Part shown: one piece after another, positions 1 to 9,434 of the stretch | Layout of the letters: the number at the start of each line of letters is the position of its first letter | Numbering within the stretch: the first letter of the stretch is position 1 | Source of the DNA: RFSX01 sp965248155 | GTDB taxonomy: Bacteria; Bacteroidota; Bacteroidia; Chitinophagales; Saprospiraceae | DNA: 64,000 nucleotides | NCBI GenBank assembly: GCA_965248155.1 | Contig: CBDFIO010000001.1 | Location: forward strand, 496,001-560,000 | Direction of reading: 5' to 3' | Notes under the pieces: model-generated | Database searches by the model: none | Seen by the model: the letters and a program-made list of their open reading frames with translations, nothing else | Told to the model about the DNA's origin: nothing | Translations under genes and position numbers: made by a program

Positions 1-1217
1 GCTCCAGAGCGTAATATTGTTTTTCCACACTTTTGTTCTTTGATGACTAATGAAAACGAGTGAAACGATATAGAGGATAGCAACTGTTTTTATTATTTGT
101 CGAGTAAAACCTGTCTTTGTTTGTTTAGCGAAATAATTGACCCAAATAAATGAAATGATATAAAAGATGCCGATGTATGACAAGTAAGTAAATCGATCAG
201 AAATAATAGCCTTTCCTGCTGGGATTATTTGTAAGACTGGAGCTATGCTAATAAGGAAAAACAGAAATCCGAATGCATAGTCTCTGTTTCTTTTCATTGA
301 TTTTATTGTAAAAAAGAATAGTGCTATACCAGGTAATATTGCTGCATATATATACCAAGGCATATCTCCGCCTGAAGTATAAGGATAAGGATGAAAAGCA
401 CAAAGATTGTACGGGAGGATACATTTAATGAGGTATACCATCATACCGTAAGCTCCTACGAAAATGCTTTTGTACCATTGAAGCTCTGATAATTCAAACA
501 TGGCTTGTCCGGCTTGCTGAGTTTTGATCAGAATAATTCCAAATACTATACTTAAAAGAAAGAAAGGAATTTTTTCGAAAAGGTTTTGCCTCCAATTTTT
601 GTGTCGTAATAAGTAGTCTATTGCTATTAGAATTACGGGCAATGTGACGGCCATTCCTTTTGCGAATAAGCTCAAAATGAAACAGGTCAAAGTAGCCAAA
701 TAGTACCGTAGTTTGTTTGAAGGTGACTTAAGATAATTCATGTAAAATACGAGAGCAAGCAGGTAGTAAAAACTATATAGAACATCCTTCCTTTCAGAAA
801 TCCATGCCACAGATTCAACATGCATTGGATGGATGCCGAACAATAGAGCCGTAATAAATGCGATTGTTATATTATCCGATATTTTCCTGATAAATACATA
901 TACGAGAAAGGCATTTAGTAAATGCAGTACCAGATTATGAATATGATATAATGCAGCATCAAATCCGCCAAGACTATAATCAATAGCAAGTGAGATGAGT
1001 GTCATAGGATGATATAATCCCTGCACTTGAAAAGTACCAAAGATATTGCAGAGCCCTGCCATGACAGGTCTTGGATCAGGAGATTGTCAAGAACATAAGC
1101 TGGATCATCCCAATTAACCCAACCGTTGGAAACGACAGGAAACATTGCAGCACATGATCCCAATAGAACAATTAGGATAGGATAAGAACTTTGTTTAGAC
1201 CATTTGGAATTTTTCAA
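1..1217 (-). pseudogene. Polytopic membrane glycosyltransferase/TPR-family protein, frameshifted and cut by the window edge
   Basis: The N-terminus (ATG at 1217) has a membrane segment and the motif NWDDPAYVLDN, typical of the PMT/Tmtc-like membrane proteins that precede TPR domains in many bacteria. The frame stops at 1002. The homologous continuation lies in another frame: from about 1055 it reads GLCNIFGTFQVQGLYHPMT and then FGIHPMHVESVAWISERKD, classic family motifs. That frame stays open to base 1, ending KVWKNNITLWS. The two halves join at about 1053-1057 if one base is missing. This is either a pseudogene or a sequencing indel. The C-terminal part, probably TPR, lies outside the window. 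I infer a role in transferring sugar to protein or envelope from the family only. Confidence 0.72.
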
Positions 1218-1240
1218 TGAATATTGTTTCCCAAAGTATA

Positions 1241-1681
1241 TTATTGAGGCTTTTCCATATAAGATTTAAGACTATCTCTGATGAAGTAATTCCATCCTGC
1301 AATTCCGCTCTCTCTTTTAAACTCTGGAATATCTTGAGGAAAATCTTCTGTTACAATAGAAGTGACTTGCAATAATGTCTGATCATTATTTTGTGATAAT
1401 TCAAAACTTACGAGACCAATTCCTGGATATCCCTCATAACGCCAGTCATAAGTGATCTTTGAATTAGAAACTACTTCTACTATTGTCCACAAATGAGGAA
1501 AGACTCGATCTTCAAGTTGAACAATAAATTGTGTTTTAAATCCAACTTCAGGTTTGAAATCAGGAATATTATTAAAGAACCATTGCCTCATTTTATCGAC
1601 ATTGGTGATAGCATCCCATACATCTTCAATTGAATTGCTAAAAGATTGTTCTACGATGATAGGAGGATCAGACTTTTTCAT
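1241..1681 (-). CDS. SRPBCC (AHSA1-type) domain protein
   Basis: This is a 146-residue single-domain protein. The opening IIVEQSFSNSIEDVWDAITN followed by MRQWF is the usual start of AHSA1/SRPBCC helix-grip proteins, which bind hydrophobic ligands in a deep cavity. A conserved Trp-rich end (GIAGWNYFIRDSL) forms the C-terminal helix. There is no signal peptide, so it is cytoplasmic. It lies 23 bp downstream of the start of the broken glycosyltransferase gene, on the same strand, and could be co-transcribed with it. The ligand or specific role cannot be read from the sequence. Confidence 0.8.
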   Translation of the reverse strand: MKKSDPPIIVEQSFSNSIEDVWDAITNVDKMRQWFFNNIPDFKPEVGFKTQFIVQLEDRVFPHLWTIVEVVSNSKITYDWRYEGYPGIGLVSFELSQNNDQTLLQVTSIVTEDFPQDIPEFKRESGIAGWNYFIRDSLKSYMEKPQ

Positions 1682-1804
1682 TGCTCTCTTGTTTGAATAA
1701 ATAGATGTAGAATTAAATTGAATTGATTTTTACAAAAAACTCAAGATTCTATAAAGTTATACAAAACAAAAGTACTTCATCGGCCATCTTAGCAAAAAGC
1801 GACA

Positions 1805-2674
1805 TTAGCCATAATCACTAATATAATTTGCGAGATATTCCGATGGTGTGCATGACATAAAGTTCTTGAATGCCCTATTAAATGTAGCCTTACTTGAAAA
1901 TCCGGACTCATAAGCCAATTCTAGTAATTTAACATTGGTACTTCTTCTAGAATGGATAATCTTAATAAAATAATTGATTCGGGCCTCATTAATGATGGCG
2001 TTAAAATTAGTATTGGATTGGTTACCAATAATTCTGGAAAGGTATTTCGATGAAATTTCCAGTTGATTAGCCACACGAACTACTGAAATTCTATCATCAA
2101 GAAAAATTTTATCCTTGCGAATAAGTTTAAGGAATCTGTGCCAGTAAATATTGTTTTGTGGTGAGACTTGAATATCCTGAAGATATGGGGCGATTACTAC
2201 AGCAAGCAAATTAATAGATCTTTTAATCTCAGTACTATTTGCATTGTTTTTTCGATATTTTGAATATATCATTCCTGTCAACTTGTTTTTAAATATGATG
2301 GACTTTGACAATTCAAGATTTTGAGCATGACCAATATTAGTTGGAATGGCCCTGTCTTTAGAATCAGACTTGAGCCTTCGTCTCCAATCAGAAGTTCTAA
2401 GTGGAATATGATTTTTCTCTGGTAATGATTCTTGTAAAGATGACAGGGATGCAATCCTATCCAAGGATTTCGGTAATTTTTTAAACGTATTAGTCGAAGG
2501 ACATAATTTAAAAAGGCTTAATTCCTGAAGCTTTAACTTCGATTCAAATTCATTCAAAAGATATTGAATAATTTCTTTGGAAGATTGAATCGGATTTAGA
2601 TTTGGTATAATATCTAATACGATATCTATAATGGGATTATCCCCATGCTGAGTTTGGACTGTTCTATAATTCAC
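1805..2674 (-). CDS. AraC-family transcriptional regulator
   Basis: The protein has 289 residues. The last ~95 form two helix-turn-helix units of the AraC/XylS type, with VANQLEISSKYLSRIIG, then ELAYESGFSSKATFNRAFK and the terminal CTPSEYLANY. The N-terminal ~180 residues resemble no sensor I can name. There is no signal peptide or membrane segment, so it acts in the cytoplasm. The nearest candidate target is the SRPBCC gene 123 bp downstream on the same strand. The inducer is unknown. Confidence 0.85.
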   Translation of the reverse strand: MNYRTVQTQHGDNPIIDIVLDIIPNLNPIQSSKEIIQYLLNEFESKLKLQELSLFKLCPSTNTFKKLPKSLDRIASLSSLQESLPEKNHIPLRTSDWRRRLKSDSKDRAIPTNIGHAQNLELSKSIIFKNKLTGMIYSKYRKNNANSTEIKRSINLLAVVIAPYLQDIQVSPQNNIYWHRFLKLIRKDKIFLDDRISVVRVANQLEISSKYLSRIIGNQSNTNFNAIINEARINYFIKIIHSRRSTNVKLLELAYESGFSSKATFNRAFKNFMSCTPSEYLANYISDYG

Positions 2675-2978
2675 CCTTAAAATGATTTAGAAGTTGACAA
2701 TTAACACTGGGAGAGTTTAAATATAACGATTTAAATATACATAATGTTGACATTGGCATGCTTACTTGAGGTCTCAAAAAGTATACAAGGAAATCTGAAG
2801 CGATAGCTATAATAAATAGGGCTAAATTGAAGGTATTATATGTTATATATTTCCTTAAACCGTTTCCAAAGAATCACCGGATTAACAGGTGAATCATGTT
2901 TCGGCGGTGCCTTTATCTTCATAGTCAGGATGAAGGCACTCCTGTTTTATATAAATTATTGATGTAATAAAAATGAAA
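2675..2978. other. Intergenic region, 304 bp
   Basis: This A+T-rich spacer lies between the arylsulfotransferase stop and the AraC start. The only structure I see is the hairpin annotated at 2907-2939. No ORF with coding character and no clear TAnnTTTG box for the AraC gene were found. Confidence 0.5.
2907..2939 (-). terminator. Hairpin downstream of the arylsulfotransferase gene
   Basis: Arms GTGCCTTTATC (2907-2917) and GATGAAGGCAC (2929-2939) pair over 11 bp with one G-T wobble and an 11-nt loop. The hairpin sits 40 bp past the stop at 2979. No T-tract follows on the minus strand, so intrinsic termination is plausible but not shown. Confidence 0.4.
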
Positions 2979-4745
2979 TTATTTCAGTATTATCTTTTCA
3001 GTTCTATATGTAGTTCCAGTAAATAAATCTGATCTGAAAGTCATTTCAAATTTCACTTCTTTAGAGTTATTGACCTCTATGATCCTGGTTTCAATTTGTT
3101 CCGTATTCGCAGAAGTATAATTAGTTAAACTGTCGACGTACACTAGATCAAAACTAGTGGAACCGGCAGTAATTAGTATATTTTCAGAAGCTTCCAAGTA
3201 GTCTACGTCACTTACAAAAGGAAAGAACATGTCATCTCCTCTTTCTTTACCATATTCCCATTCCTGAGTAATATAACCTCCAATATCATTGTTGTTTTCA
3301 GAGATTGAATATTCAACAGCTCGACTATAATCTGAAGATGCTTCACCAAAGTCTCTTCCATATCCATTGTCAAAAACCAAAAGGTTTCCATCAGGAAGAA
3401 TAGCTGGTGAATGTTGCCCCCAACTCCAATCAAAATCTACACCACTTGACCTTAATACGTAATCAGAATATGGGTAGCTCCATCCTTCAGGAGGAGATAG
3501 AATCCATTTTAGTTTATTATCCCAAGTTATTTTGAATATCCCTTGGGGTTGACTTGAAACTATAATAGAGTTATCACTTTCGTCATAAATGACAGCGTTT
3601 GTATGAATCCAATCTTGACCATCGGCTATTTTCCTGAGTGTATATCTATCCTTAGGAAGTATTTCGGCCAGATTCCAAACATTGTTAATGGTTTGGTTTT
3701 GTCTATCCAATTCAATTATATGATCATAAGGGTGAAGATTACCAACTTTACTTACAGTAATTAAAAAATTCCCATTTGGTATTTCTAAGACATCATGATG
3801 AGGGTCAACATAGTCAGGATTGAAAAAACACTCACTTACAAAATCACCCATTATAGTGTATTCTATAATGCTTCCTTCTCCAGCTTTTCCATATGCTAAG
3901 TTTCCATTTCTAAGCATTTGTAAAGCAAATTTCCTGTCGGTAGAAAAACCCGTTGAATACCATCTCACTTTTCCAAAGGGATCAACCATAAATGGAATAT
4001 GAATAGGTCTGTAATTGACAAGGAAGAGAACGTTTTCTTCTAGGGGACTATAATTTTTCACAATATCAATTTCTGGAAATTCTTCCTGCAATTCTTCTGT
4101 CATGATCGATACTGGAATTTTTTTCCTTTCTACTCCATCTTTATTCGTAAAAATAAGTTCGACTTGATTATTAAATTCGCTATACATTCCATAAATTTTG
4201 ATGAGATGATGTTTCCCAAAAAAATCAGGATATAAAGTAATATTAGATTTTTCTCCATCAACTCCTAAAACCTTTACGATGAACTTACCCTTTACGGGCG
4301 TTTCTACTTCCACTACCGCAGTGAGCGGTGCATTACCATAAGGATTTACGTTGATTTGGTTATTCTCGATGTAAAAATCGTTCCCTAGAAATCCTGTTGA
4401 AATGGAGCTGGCATCTATTAGTTCCAAATTTACCATCCAATTAGCTGTATCAATAGAGTGATTTAGTACAATATCATCATTGACTTCGTAGAGAAGACCA
4501 TCTTCATACTCTAGGATTATCTCATTATCGATTTGATTTATAGTTTTAATAAGTGATCCGCATTCGTTAGCCTGCGCAATCATAACTTTGAAATTGAGTA
4601 AATTGTTTATTTGAGTTAGATTTTCAATTTCATCTTCTAGTTCTAGAATTTGAGTTTCCAAATCCTCCTCATTTGTACTGCATGAAAGAATGAATACAAA
4701 TAATAATACACATATTATTAACGACAAGTAATTACATATTCTCAT
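2979..4745 (-). CDS. Arylsulfotransferase (ASST)-family lipoprotein
   Basis: ASST enzymes move sulfate between phenolic compounds without PAPS and fold as a six-bladed propeller. This protein shows the family landmarks: HHDVLEIPNGNFLITVS, DWIHTNAV and WGQHSPAILPDGNLLVFDNG, which carry the histidines expected in the active site. I place the start at the ATG at 4745, 15 codons inside the longest frame, because a clean lipoprotein signal follows (hydrophobic stretch, then LSC|S at about residue 22). After the Cys comes a Glu-rich coiled coil of about 30 residues, a spacer and a beta-rich domain before the propeller. Two further ASST genes lie at 33.9 and 39.2 kb. Those carry T9SS tails, and this one does not. 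Confidence 0.82.
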   Translation of the reverse strand: MRICNYLSLIICVLLFVFILSCSTNEEDLETQILELEDEIENLTQINNLLNFKVMIAQANECGSLIKTINQIDNEIILEYEDGLLYEVNDDIVLNHSIDTANWMVNLELIDASSISTGFLGNDFYIENNQINVNPYGNAPLTAVVEVETPVKGKFIVKVLGVDGEKSNITLYPDFFGKHHLIKIYGMYSEFNNQVELIFTNKDGVERKKIPVSIMTEELQEEFPEIDIVKNYSPLEENVLFLVNYRPIHIPFMVDPFGKVRWYSTGFSTDRKFALQMLRNGNLAYGKAGEGSIIEYTIMGDFVSECFFNPDYVDPHHDVLEIPNGNFLITVSKVGNLHPYDHIIELDRQNQTINNVWNLAEILPKDRYTLRKIADGQDWIHTNAVIYDESDNSIIVSSQPQGIFKITWDNKLKWILSPPEGWSYPYSDYVLRSSGVDFDWSWGQHSPAILPDGNLLVFDNGYGRDFGEASSDYSRAVEYSISENNNDIGGYITQEWEYGKERGDDMFFPFVSDVDYLEASENILITAGSTSFDLVYVDSLTNYTSANTEQIETRIIEVNNSKEVKFEMTFRSDLFTGTTYRTEKIILK

Positions 4746-4907
4746 TTCGTAAGTTGAACTTAAAATAAATATTATGCTTAAGCTAAACATTAAAAGTAAA
4801 ATTAATATAATGAAACAGACATGACATTAATAACTGTTCCTTGAAGAAAAACTGTTTGAATTTGGTTTGTTGATGATATCCATTCAGAATTCTTTATTTT
4901 TCAGACA

Positions 4908-6917
4908 ATGAATTTGAAAGGATCCATAACACTATCTTGTATAATTACGATTCTAGGGTTCGTAGCTTGCAATCTGGACTCTTCACCTAATACTAAGTCA
5001 GAGTCTTTTGATTATTATCCTACATCTAAACCATTCGCTCGCTGGTGGTGGTTTGCAACAGAAATAAAGAAAAACGATATACGGTTCCAATTGGATTGGG
5101 CAAAAGAGAAGAACTTTGGTGGGGTAGAGGTCGCCTGGGTTTATCCTTTATATCGCTATCAAAGAATGTATGCCAGAAATTATAACAGACATTATCCTAA
5201 AGATACAACTGCCCAGAAATGGTTGAGTCCGGAATGGGTTGATGTAGTCTCTTTTACTAAATCTTATGCAGATTCCATCGGATTGGTGTGCGATTTTACT
5301 TTTGGAAGCGCCTGGCCCGTTGCAGGTTCAAATATCACCAAGGAGTATTCATCTCAGGTTTATGGAGATTCTACATTTCGACAGTTGTTAACTTTTGCTT
5401 GGACATTCCCGGATACTCAATACGTAATCAATCATCTGGATAGCAATGCCTTTCATCAATTTGCCGAGCCTGTAGGCGAAGCGCTAACACAAGCATTAAA
5501 AGGATCTAAATCCGCTTTGTTTACTGATTCCTGGGAGATAAAGCTAAATTCCAATTATAAGATTTGGACACCTGGTTTTGATAAAAGCTTTTTGGAAAAA
5601 TATGGGTATGATATTATTCCATATATGGAAACCGGTCTTGATTCTTTCTCCGATGTCCGATACGATTATCAAATGCTATTGGATGACTATGTTACCGAGG
5701 GGTTCTATAAACCCTATGTTAATAAGTGTAAAGAATTAGGTGCTTGGTCCAGGGTTCAGTGTCTTGCATCTCCTACGGATGTTATGACCACTTATGGGCT
5801 CGTCGATATTCCTGAAACGGAAGCCATGTTGAACAACCCCAATTATTCAAGGATTGTAAGTTCTTCAGCTTGTTTGAGTTCTAAATCACTTGTTTCAAGT
5901 GAATCATTTACTTGTATGTATGGCTTTCCTTCCACTTATTTGAGAGAAGAACAAACTGCAGACCTCAAATTGGTAGCCGATGCGCTCTTTTCCCAAGGTG
6001 TTAATCATCATGTTTATCATGGAATGCCTTATAATCCTGAAGGAAGTGACACTATTGAATTCTTTGCAACAACATATTTTGGACCTGGTGGTAGCTTGTC
6101 TGAAGAGTTAGCAGATTTCAATTCCTATATAGAAAAAGTTTCAGGAATTCTTCGAACTGGTCATAGCTATTCTGATGTAGCACTTTATATTCCATATGAA
6201 GATGGTGTAATGAAGGGAGCCTATCCTCCGGAACGACAAAGGGTATGGGTCTGGGGAGAGTACGAGTTAAGATATATATATCCACCTGAGGAGACTGAAG
6301 GATATCATCCTTTATGGATAAATCGACATTTTTTAGAACAAGCCCATTTTAATAAAGGACAATTACATGTCGGTGATGCTCATTTTTCTTCGCTTTATGT
6401 TGATGTAGAATTCATGGATAGTCGTGCTTTGAAACGAGTTGTTGAGCTTGCTGCAGAGGGTCTTCCTGTGTGCCTGAAAAGTATGCCGAAAGAGCCAGGT
6501 AAAATGAAATCCAGTGATTATCAAGATTTATTAGAGCAATTGTCTTCCTTCAGCAATGTGTCTTCTGATTTGAAGAGTCTGATCAATCACCCTCCACTTA
6601 TTGAAGGAACCGATATTCCAGAATATTGGTGTAGAGTTGATGATGAAGGAACATATTATCTGTTTTTAGCACAGCCTAAGACTAAACATCTGAAGTATCC
6701 TCTCTTTTCAGGACAATCATTTATGGAAGAACCCGAAATTAAAGACTTAAGTATAACTGTAAATGGCCTTTCTATTCAAAGGCAATTTGAATTTAAACCC
6801 TACCAATCATTGCTCGTTAAAATTTCTTCGGATGGAGAAATCGAGTTGATGGATATTGACTTTATTCCAAAGGATCCAGTTATTCGTCCAAAAGAAAAAC
6901 AAAAAATGTACTTTTAA
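4908..6917 (+). CDS. GH106-like glycoside hydrolase, lipoprotein (putative alpha-L-rhamnosidase)
   Basis: The 669-residue protein has an SPase II signal ending GFVAC at residue 21. It contains ARWWWFATEIKKNDI, the motif FDKSFLEKYGYDIIPY and HHVYHGMPY, all resembling GH106 alpha-L-rhamnosidases. GH106 proteins are usually about 1000 residues or more, so this is a short relative, ending soon after the catalytic barrel. It is anchored in the periplasm or at the surface. It leads a same-strand set with the GH28 gene (start 6971) and a lipoprotein (8477). A rhamnosidase beside a polygalacturonase fits rhamnogalacturonan-type pectin, but that substrate is inferred. No SusC/SusD pair is present. Confidence 0.68.
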   Translation: MNLKGSITLSCIITILGFVACNLDSSPNTKSESFDYYPTSKPFARWWWFATEIKKNDIRFQLDWAKEKNFGGVEVAWVYPLYRYQRMYARNYNRHYPKDTTAQKWLSPEWVDVVSFTKSYADSIGLVCDFTFGSAWPVAGSNITKEYSSQVYGDSTFRQLLTFAWTFPDTQYVINHLDSNAFHQFAEPVGEALTQALKGSKSALFTDSWEIKLNSNYKIWTPGFDKSFLEKYGYDIIPYMETGLDSFSDVRYDYQMLLDDYVTEGFYKPYVNKCKELGAWSRVQCLASPTDVMTTYGLVDIPETEAMLNNPNYSRIVSSSACLSSKSLVSSESFTCMYGFPSTYLREEQTADLKLVADALFSQGVNHHVYHGMPYNPEGSDTIEFFATTYFGPGGSLSEELADFNSYIEKVSGILRTGHSYSDVALYIPYEDGVMKGAYPPERQRVWVWGEYELRYIYPPEETEGYHPLWINRHFLEQAHFNKGQLHVGDAHFSSLYVDVEFMDSRALKRVVELAAEGLPVCLKSMPKEPGKMKSSDYQDLLEQLSSFSNVSSDLKSLINHPPLIEGTDIPEYWCRVDDEGTYYLFLAQPKTKHLKYPLFSGQSFMEEPEIKDLSITVNGLSIQRQFEFKPYQSLLVKISSDGEIELMDIDFIPKDPVIRPKEKQKMYF

Positions 6918-6970
6918 ACTGTTACTTGTATTTGTTACTATACACTATAAATAAGGACTTTCAAATAATT

Positions 6971-8467
6971 ATGCAGTATATACTTTTCATTTTCTTCATG
7001 TTTTTCGCGATGAGTTATAATAATGCTCAAGAATATAATATCCTCGATTTTGGAGCGATTCCAGATGGTAAGACCTTGTGCACAAAGCAAATTCAAAATG
7101 CGATTAATACCGCTAACGAGCGGGGCGGTGGCCAGGTGATCTTTCCTAAAGGCACATTTCTCAGTGGCAGTATACTTATGAAATCCGGTGTTGAACTTTA
7201 CTTAGAGGAAGAGGCTGTTTTATTGGGTAGTACAGATCCAAAACATTATCTGAAACTAAATAGATGGAAAGCTTTCATCTTGGCTGATCATCAGGATAAT
7301 ATTTCTATTAAAGGGACTGGTGAAATTAATGGACAAGGCAGACAGTTGGCGCTCCATATTGACAGTCTTTTCTATGCTGGGCAAATCGATAGTTCAGATT
7401 ATAATTTTGTTGAGATGCGTCCTAAATATTATTTGCGTCCGCAGCTTATTGAATTCGTGGATTGTAATAACGTGGAAGTCATCGATGTTACTTTGAAAAA
7501 TGCGGCATGTTGGGTTCAAACACACGACCGATGTGTAAATGTAATTATTGATAATGTTACCACAATAAGTGATGCCTATTGGAACAATGACGGCATAGAT
7601 ATTTCAGATTGTAAAAATGTCAGAATCACGAATTGTTATGTCAATGCAGCAGATGATGGGATTTGTCTCAAGTCTCACTCTGACGATTATTATTGTGATA
7701 GTATATACATTGCAAATTGTACAGTTCGTTCCAGTGCCAGTGCCATCAAATTTGGAACAAAATCGGCAGGAGGGTTTAAAAATGTGACCATAGAAAATAT
7801 AAAAGTCTATGATACATTCAGGTCAGTTGTTGCTATTGAAAATGTAGATGGCGGTATCGTAGAAAATATTCTTATCAAGAATGTCACAGCAAAGAATACC
7901 GGTAATGCCATTTTTATTAAGATAGGAAACCGGAGGCGTCAAAAAGACACAGGTGTTTTGCGAAATGTTGTTTTGAAAAACTTTAAGGTGGAGGTGGCAT
8001 TCGGTCGACCGGATAACGACTATGAGATTAGAGGACCTTCACTTCCGTTTTTTCATAATACTTTTCCTTCGTCGATTACCGGAATCCCTGGATATCCAGT
8101 TGAAAATGTCGTTCTTGAAAACATTGAAATTATCTATCCCGGGAAAGGTAATGATGGGCTTGCCAATATGCCTTTGTCAAGATTGAAAGATGTGCCGGAA
8201 AAAATTAAAGCCTATCCTGAATTTTCGATGTTTGGTGAATTACCTGCATGGGGCTTTTACGTAAGACATATGGATGGATTGGTAATGAGTAATATCCGGA
8301 TAAGTATTAAAGAACCAGATTACAGACCTGCTGTCGTTTTTGATGATGTTAACAACTTAATTGTTCGATCCTTGATCATTGGAGGAGACGAAAAAAATAA
8401 TAAGATCATTTTGCATAACACGGATAATGTGAGTATTGATAATAGATCTTCAGTTGTGAAAATGTAA
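6971..8467 (+). CDS. GH28 polygalacturonase-family glycoside hydrolase
   Basis: This is a right-handed parallel beta-helix enzyme. The mature protein opens with NILDFGAIPDGK, the usual GH28/pectate-lyase start. The catalytic region has NNDGIDISDCKNVRI and AADDGICLKS, matching the NTD and DD motifs of GH28. The GHG motif is replaced by SASAIKFGT, as in exo-acting or rhamnogalacturonan-type relatives. The start is set at the ATG at 6971 because it leads directly into a signal peptide (FIFFMFFAMSYNNAQ); an upstream in-frame ATG at 6926 would place about 15 extra residues before it. The gene begins 53 bp after the GH106-like gene and ends 9 bp before the next, so it is probably one transcript. 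Confidence 0.87.
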   Translation: MQYILFIFFMFFAMSYNNAQEYNILDFGAIPDGKTLCTKQIQNAINTANERGGGQVIFPKGTFLSGSILMKSGVELYLEEEAVLLGSTDPKHYLKLNRWKAFILADHQDNISIKGTGEINGQGRQLALHIDSLFYAGQIDSSDYNFVEMRPKYYLRPQLIEFVDCNNVEVIDVTLKNAACWVQTHDRCVNVIIDNVTTISDAYWNNDGIDISDCKNVRITNCYVNAADDGICLKSHSDDYYCDSIYIANCTVRSSASAIKFGTKSAGGFKNVTIENIKVYDTFRSVVAIENVDGGIVENILIKNVTAKNTGNAIFIKIGNRRRQKDTGVLRNVVLKNFKVEVAFGRPDNDYEIRGPSLPFFHNTFPSSITGIPGYPVENVVLENIEIIYPGKGNDGLANMPLSRLKDVPEKIKAYPEFSMFGELPAWGFYVRHMDGLVMSNIRISIKEPDYRPAVVFDDVNNLIVRSLIIGGDEKNNKIILHNTDNVSIDNRSSVVKM

Positions 8468-8476
8468 GCTTTACTT

Positions 8477-9394
8477 ATGTCCAATTATCGCACTATACCC
8501 ATTGCTTTTTTATTAATCATATCGGGATGTAATAAATCAATTTTTGAGACTTCTTACAACGATGGATCAACAGGATTTGGAAAAGGAGCGTTACTTACTA
8601 CCAAATTTAATTCATTCGAAGAATTGAAAGAAGTCATTCAAATTGACTATTCCCGACAAGGAAGAAATCAAGTGACTTTACGACACAATGGAGGAAGAGC
8701 AGGAGTTGTCAGCATACTCAAATCTGGTATTAATAAAACTGATTTTATTCTAGCTAAGAAGGGAACATTATGGAATAAACTATCATTGGGATTACAGACG
8801 CCATATGCTGTCATCAATAAAACAAAATTGCTTGAAGCCTATATCCTTGCAAGACGACGTTTCGATGTGTTTGGAGAAGGAGATATTGCATTTTTCGACT
8901 TTGCACAAAAAATGGTGTCTCATATTAATTCAAGCGATTTGCAAAAAATCCGTAGAGAGGATTTAACTGAAAAAGGCTACCTCAATACTTTTAATCATAT
9001 TACTGCTCAAGCATTTATGACGACTCTTTTCTCTGAAAAGATGGCAGACTTTATTGCTGACGTTCATGAACGTGATCGTTTGCCGGAATTAATTACTGGA
9101 GATTTTACTGAGGAACAATTATCAGACCTCGACAATGGGGCTGTCGATAATTATGTGGACATAATTAATAATGAGTGGGGACAAGAGCTTGGCAAATTTC
9201 TAAAAAAGAAATTTAGAATAGAATCAGATACATATTGGACTGCCGAATTACTAGCCAATTACTTAAATGAAATTCAAAGCTATTTTAGTTGGAATTTTCA
9301 GATTGGATTTGAACCATTCAGACCTTCAGATGATATTGTAATAAGGTTTGCTTACAAGTTGGAAAGTATAAAAGCAGATGTTTCAGTTTACTAG
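8477..9394 (+). CDS. Uncharacterised lipoprotein
   Basis: I do not recognise this 305-residue protein. It has a lipoprotein signal (FLLIISGC at residues 11-18), then a basic segment rich in short beta strands and a long helical middle. There are no cysteines beyond the lipobox. It starts 9 bp after the GH28 gene, so it is very likely co-transcribed with the two glycoside hydrolases. A role in binding or processing the same glycan is inferred from position only. Confidence 0.6.
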   Translation: MSNYRTIPIAFLLIISGCNKSIFETSYNDGSTGFGKGALLTTKFNSFEELKEVIQIDYSRQGRNQVTLRHNGGRAGVVSILKSGINKTDFILAKKGTLWNKLSLGLQTPYAVINKTKLLEAYILARRRFDVFGEGDIAFFDFAQKMVSHINSSDLQKIRREDLTEKGYLNTFNHITAQAFMTTLFSEKMADFIADVHERDRLPELITGDFTEEQLSDLDNGAVDNYVDIINNEWGQELGKFLKKKFRIESDTYWTAELLANYLNEIQSYFSWNFQIGFEPFRPSDDIVIRFAYKLESIKADVSVY

Positions 9395-9434
9395 GCGGAT
9401 ATTCAAGACAGACGTCAACTTTCTTTAGTGGCTA

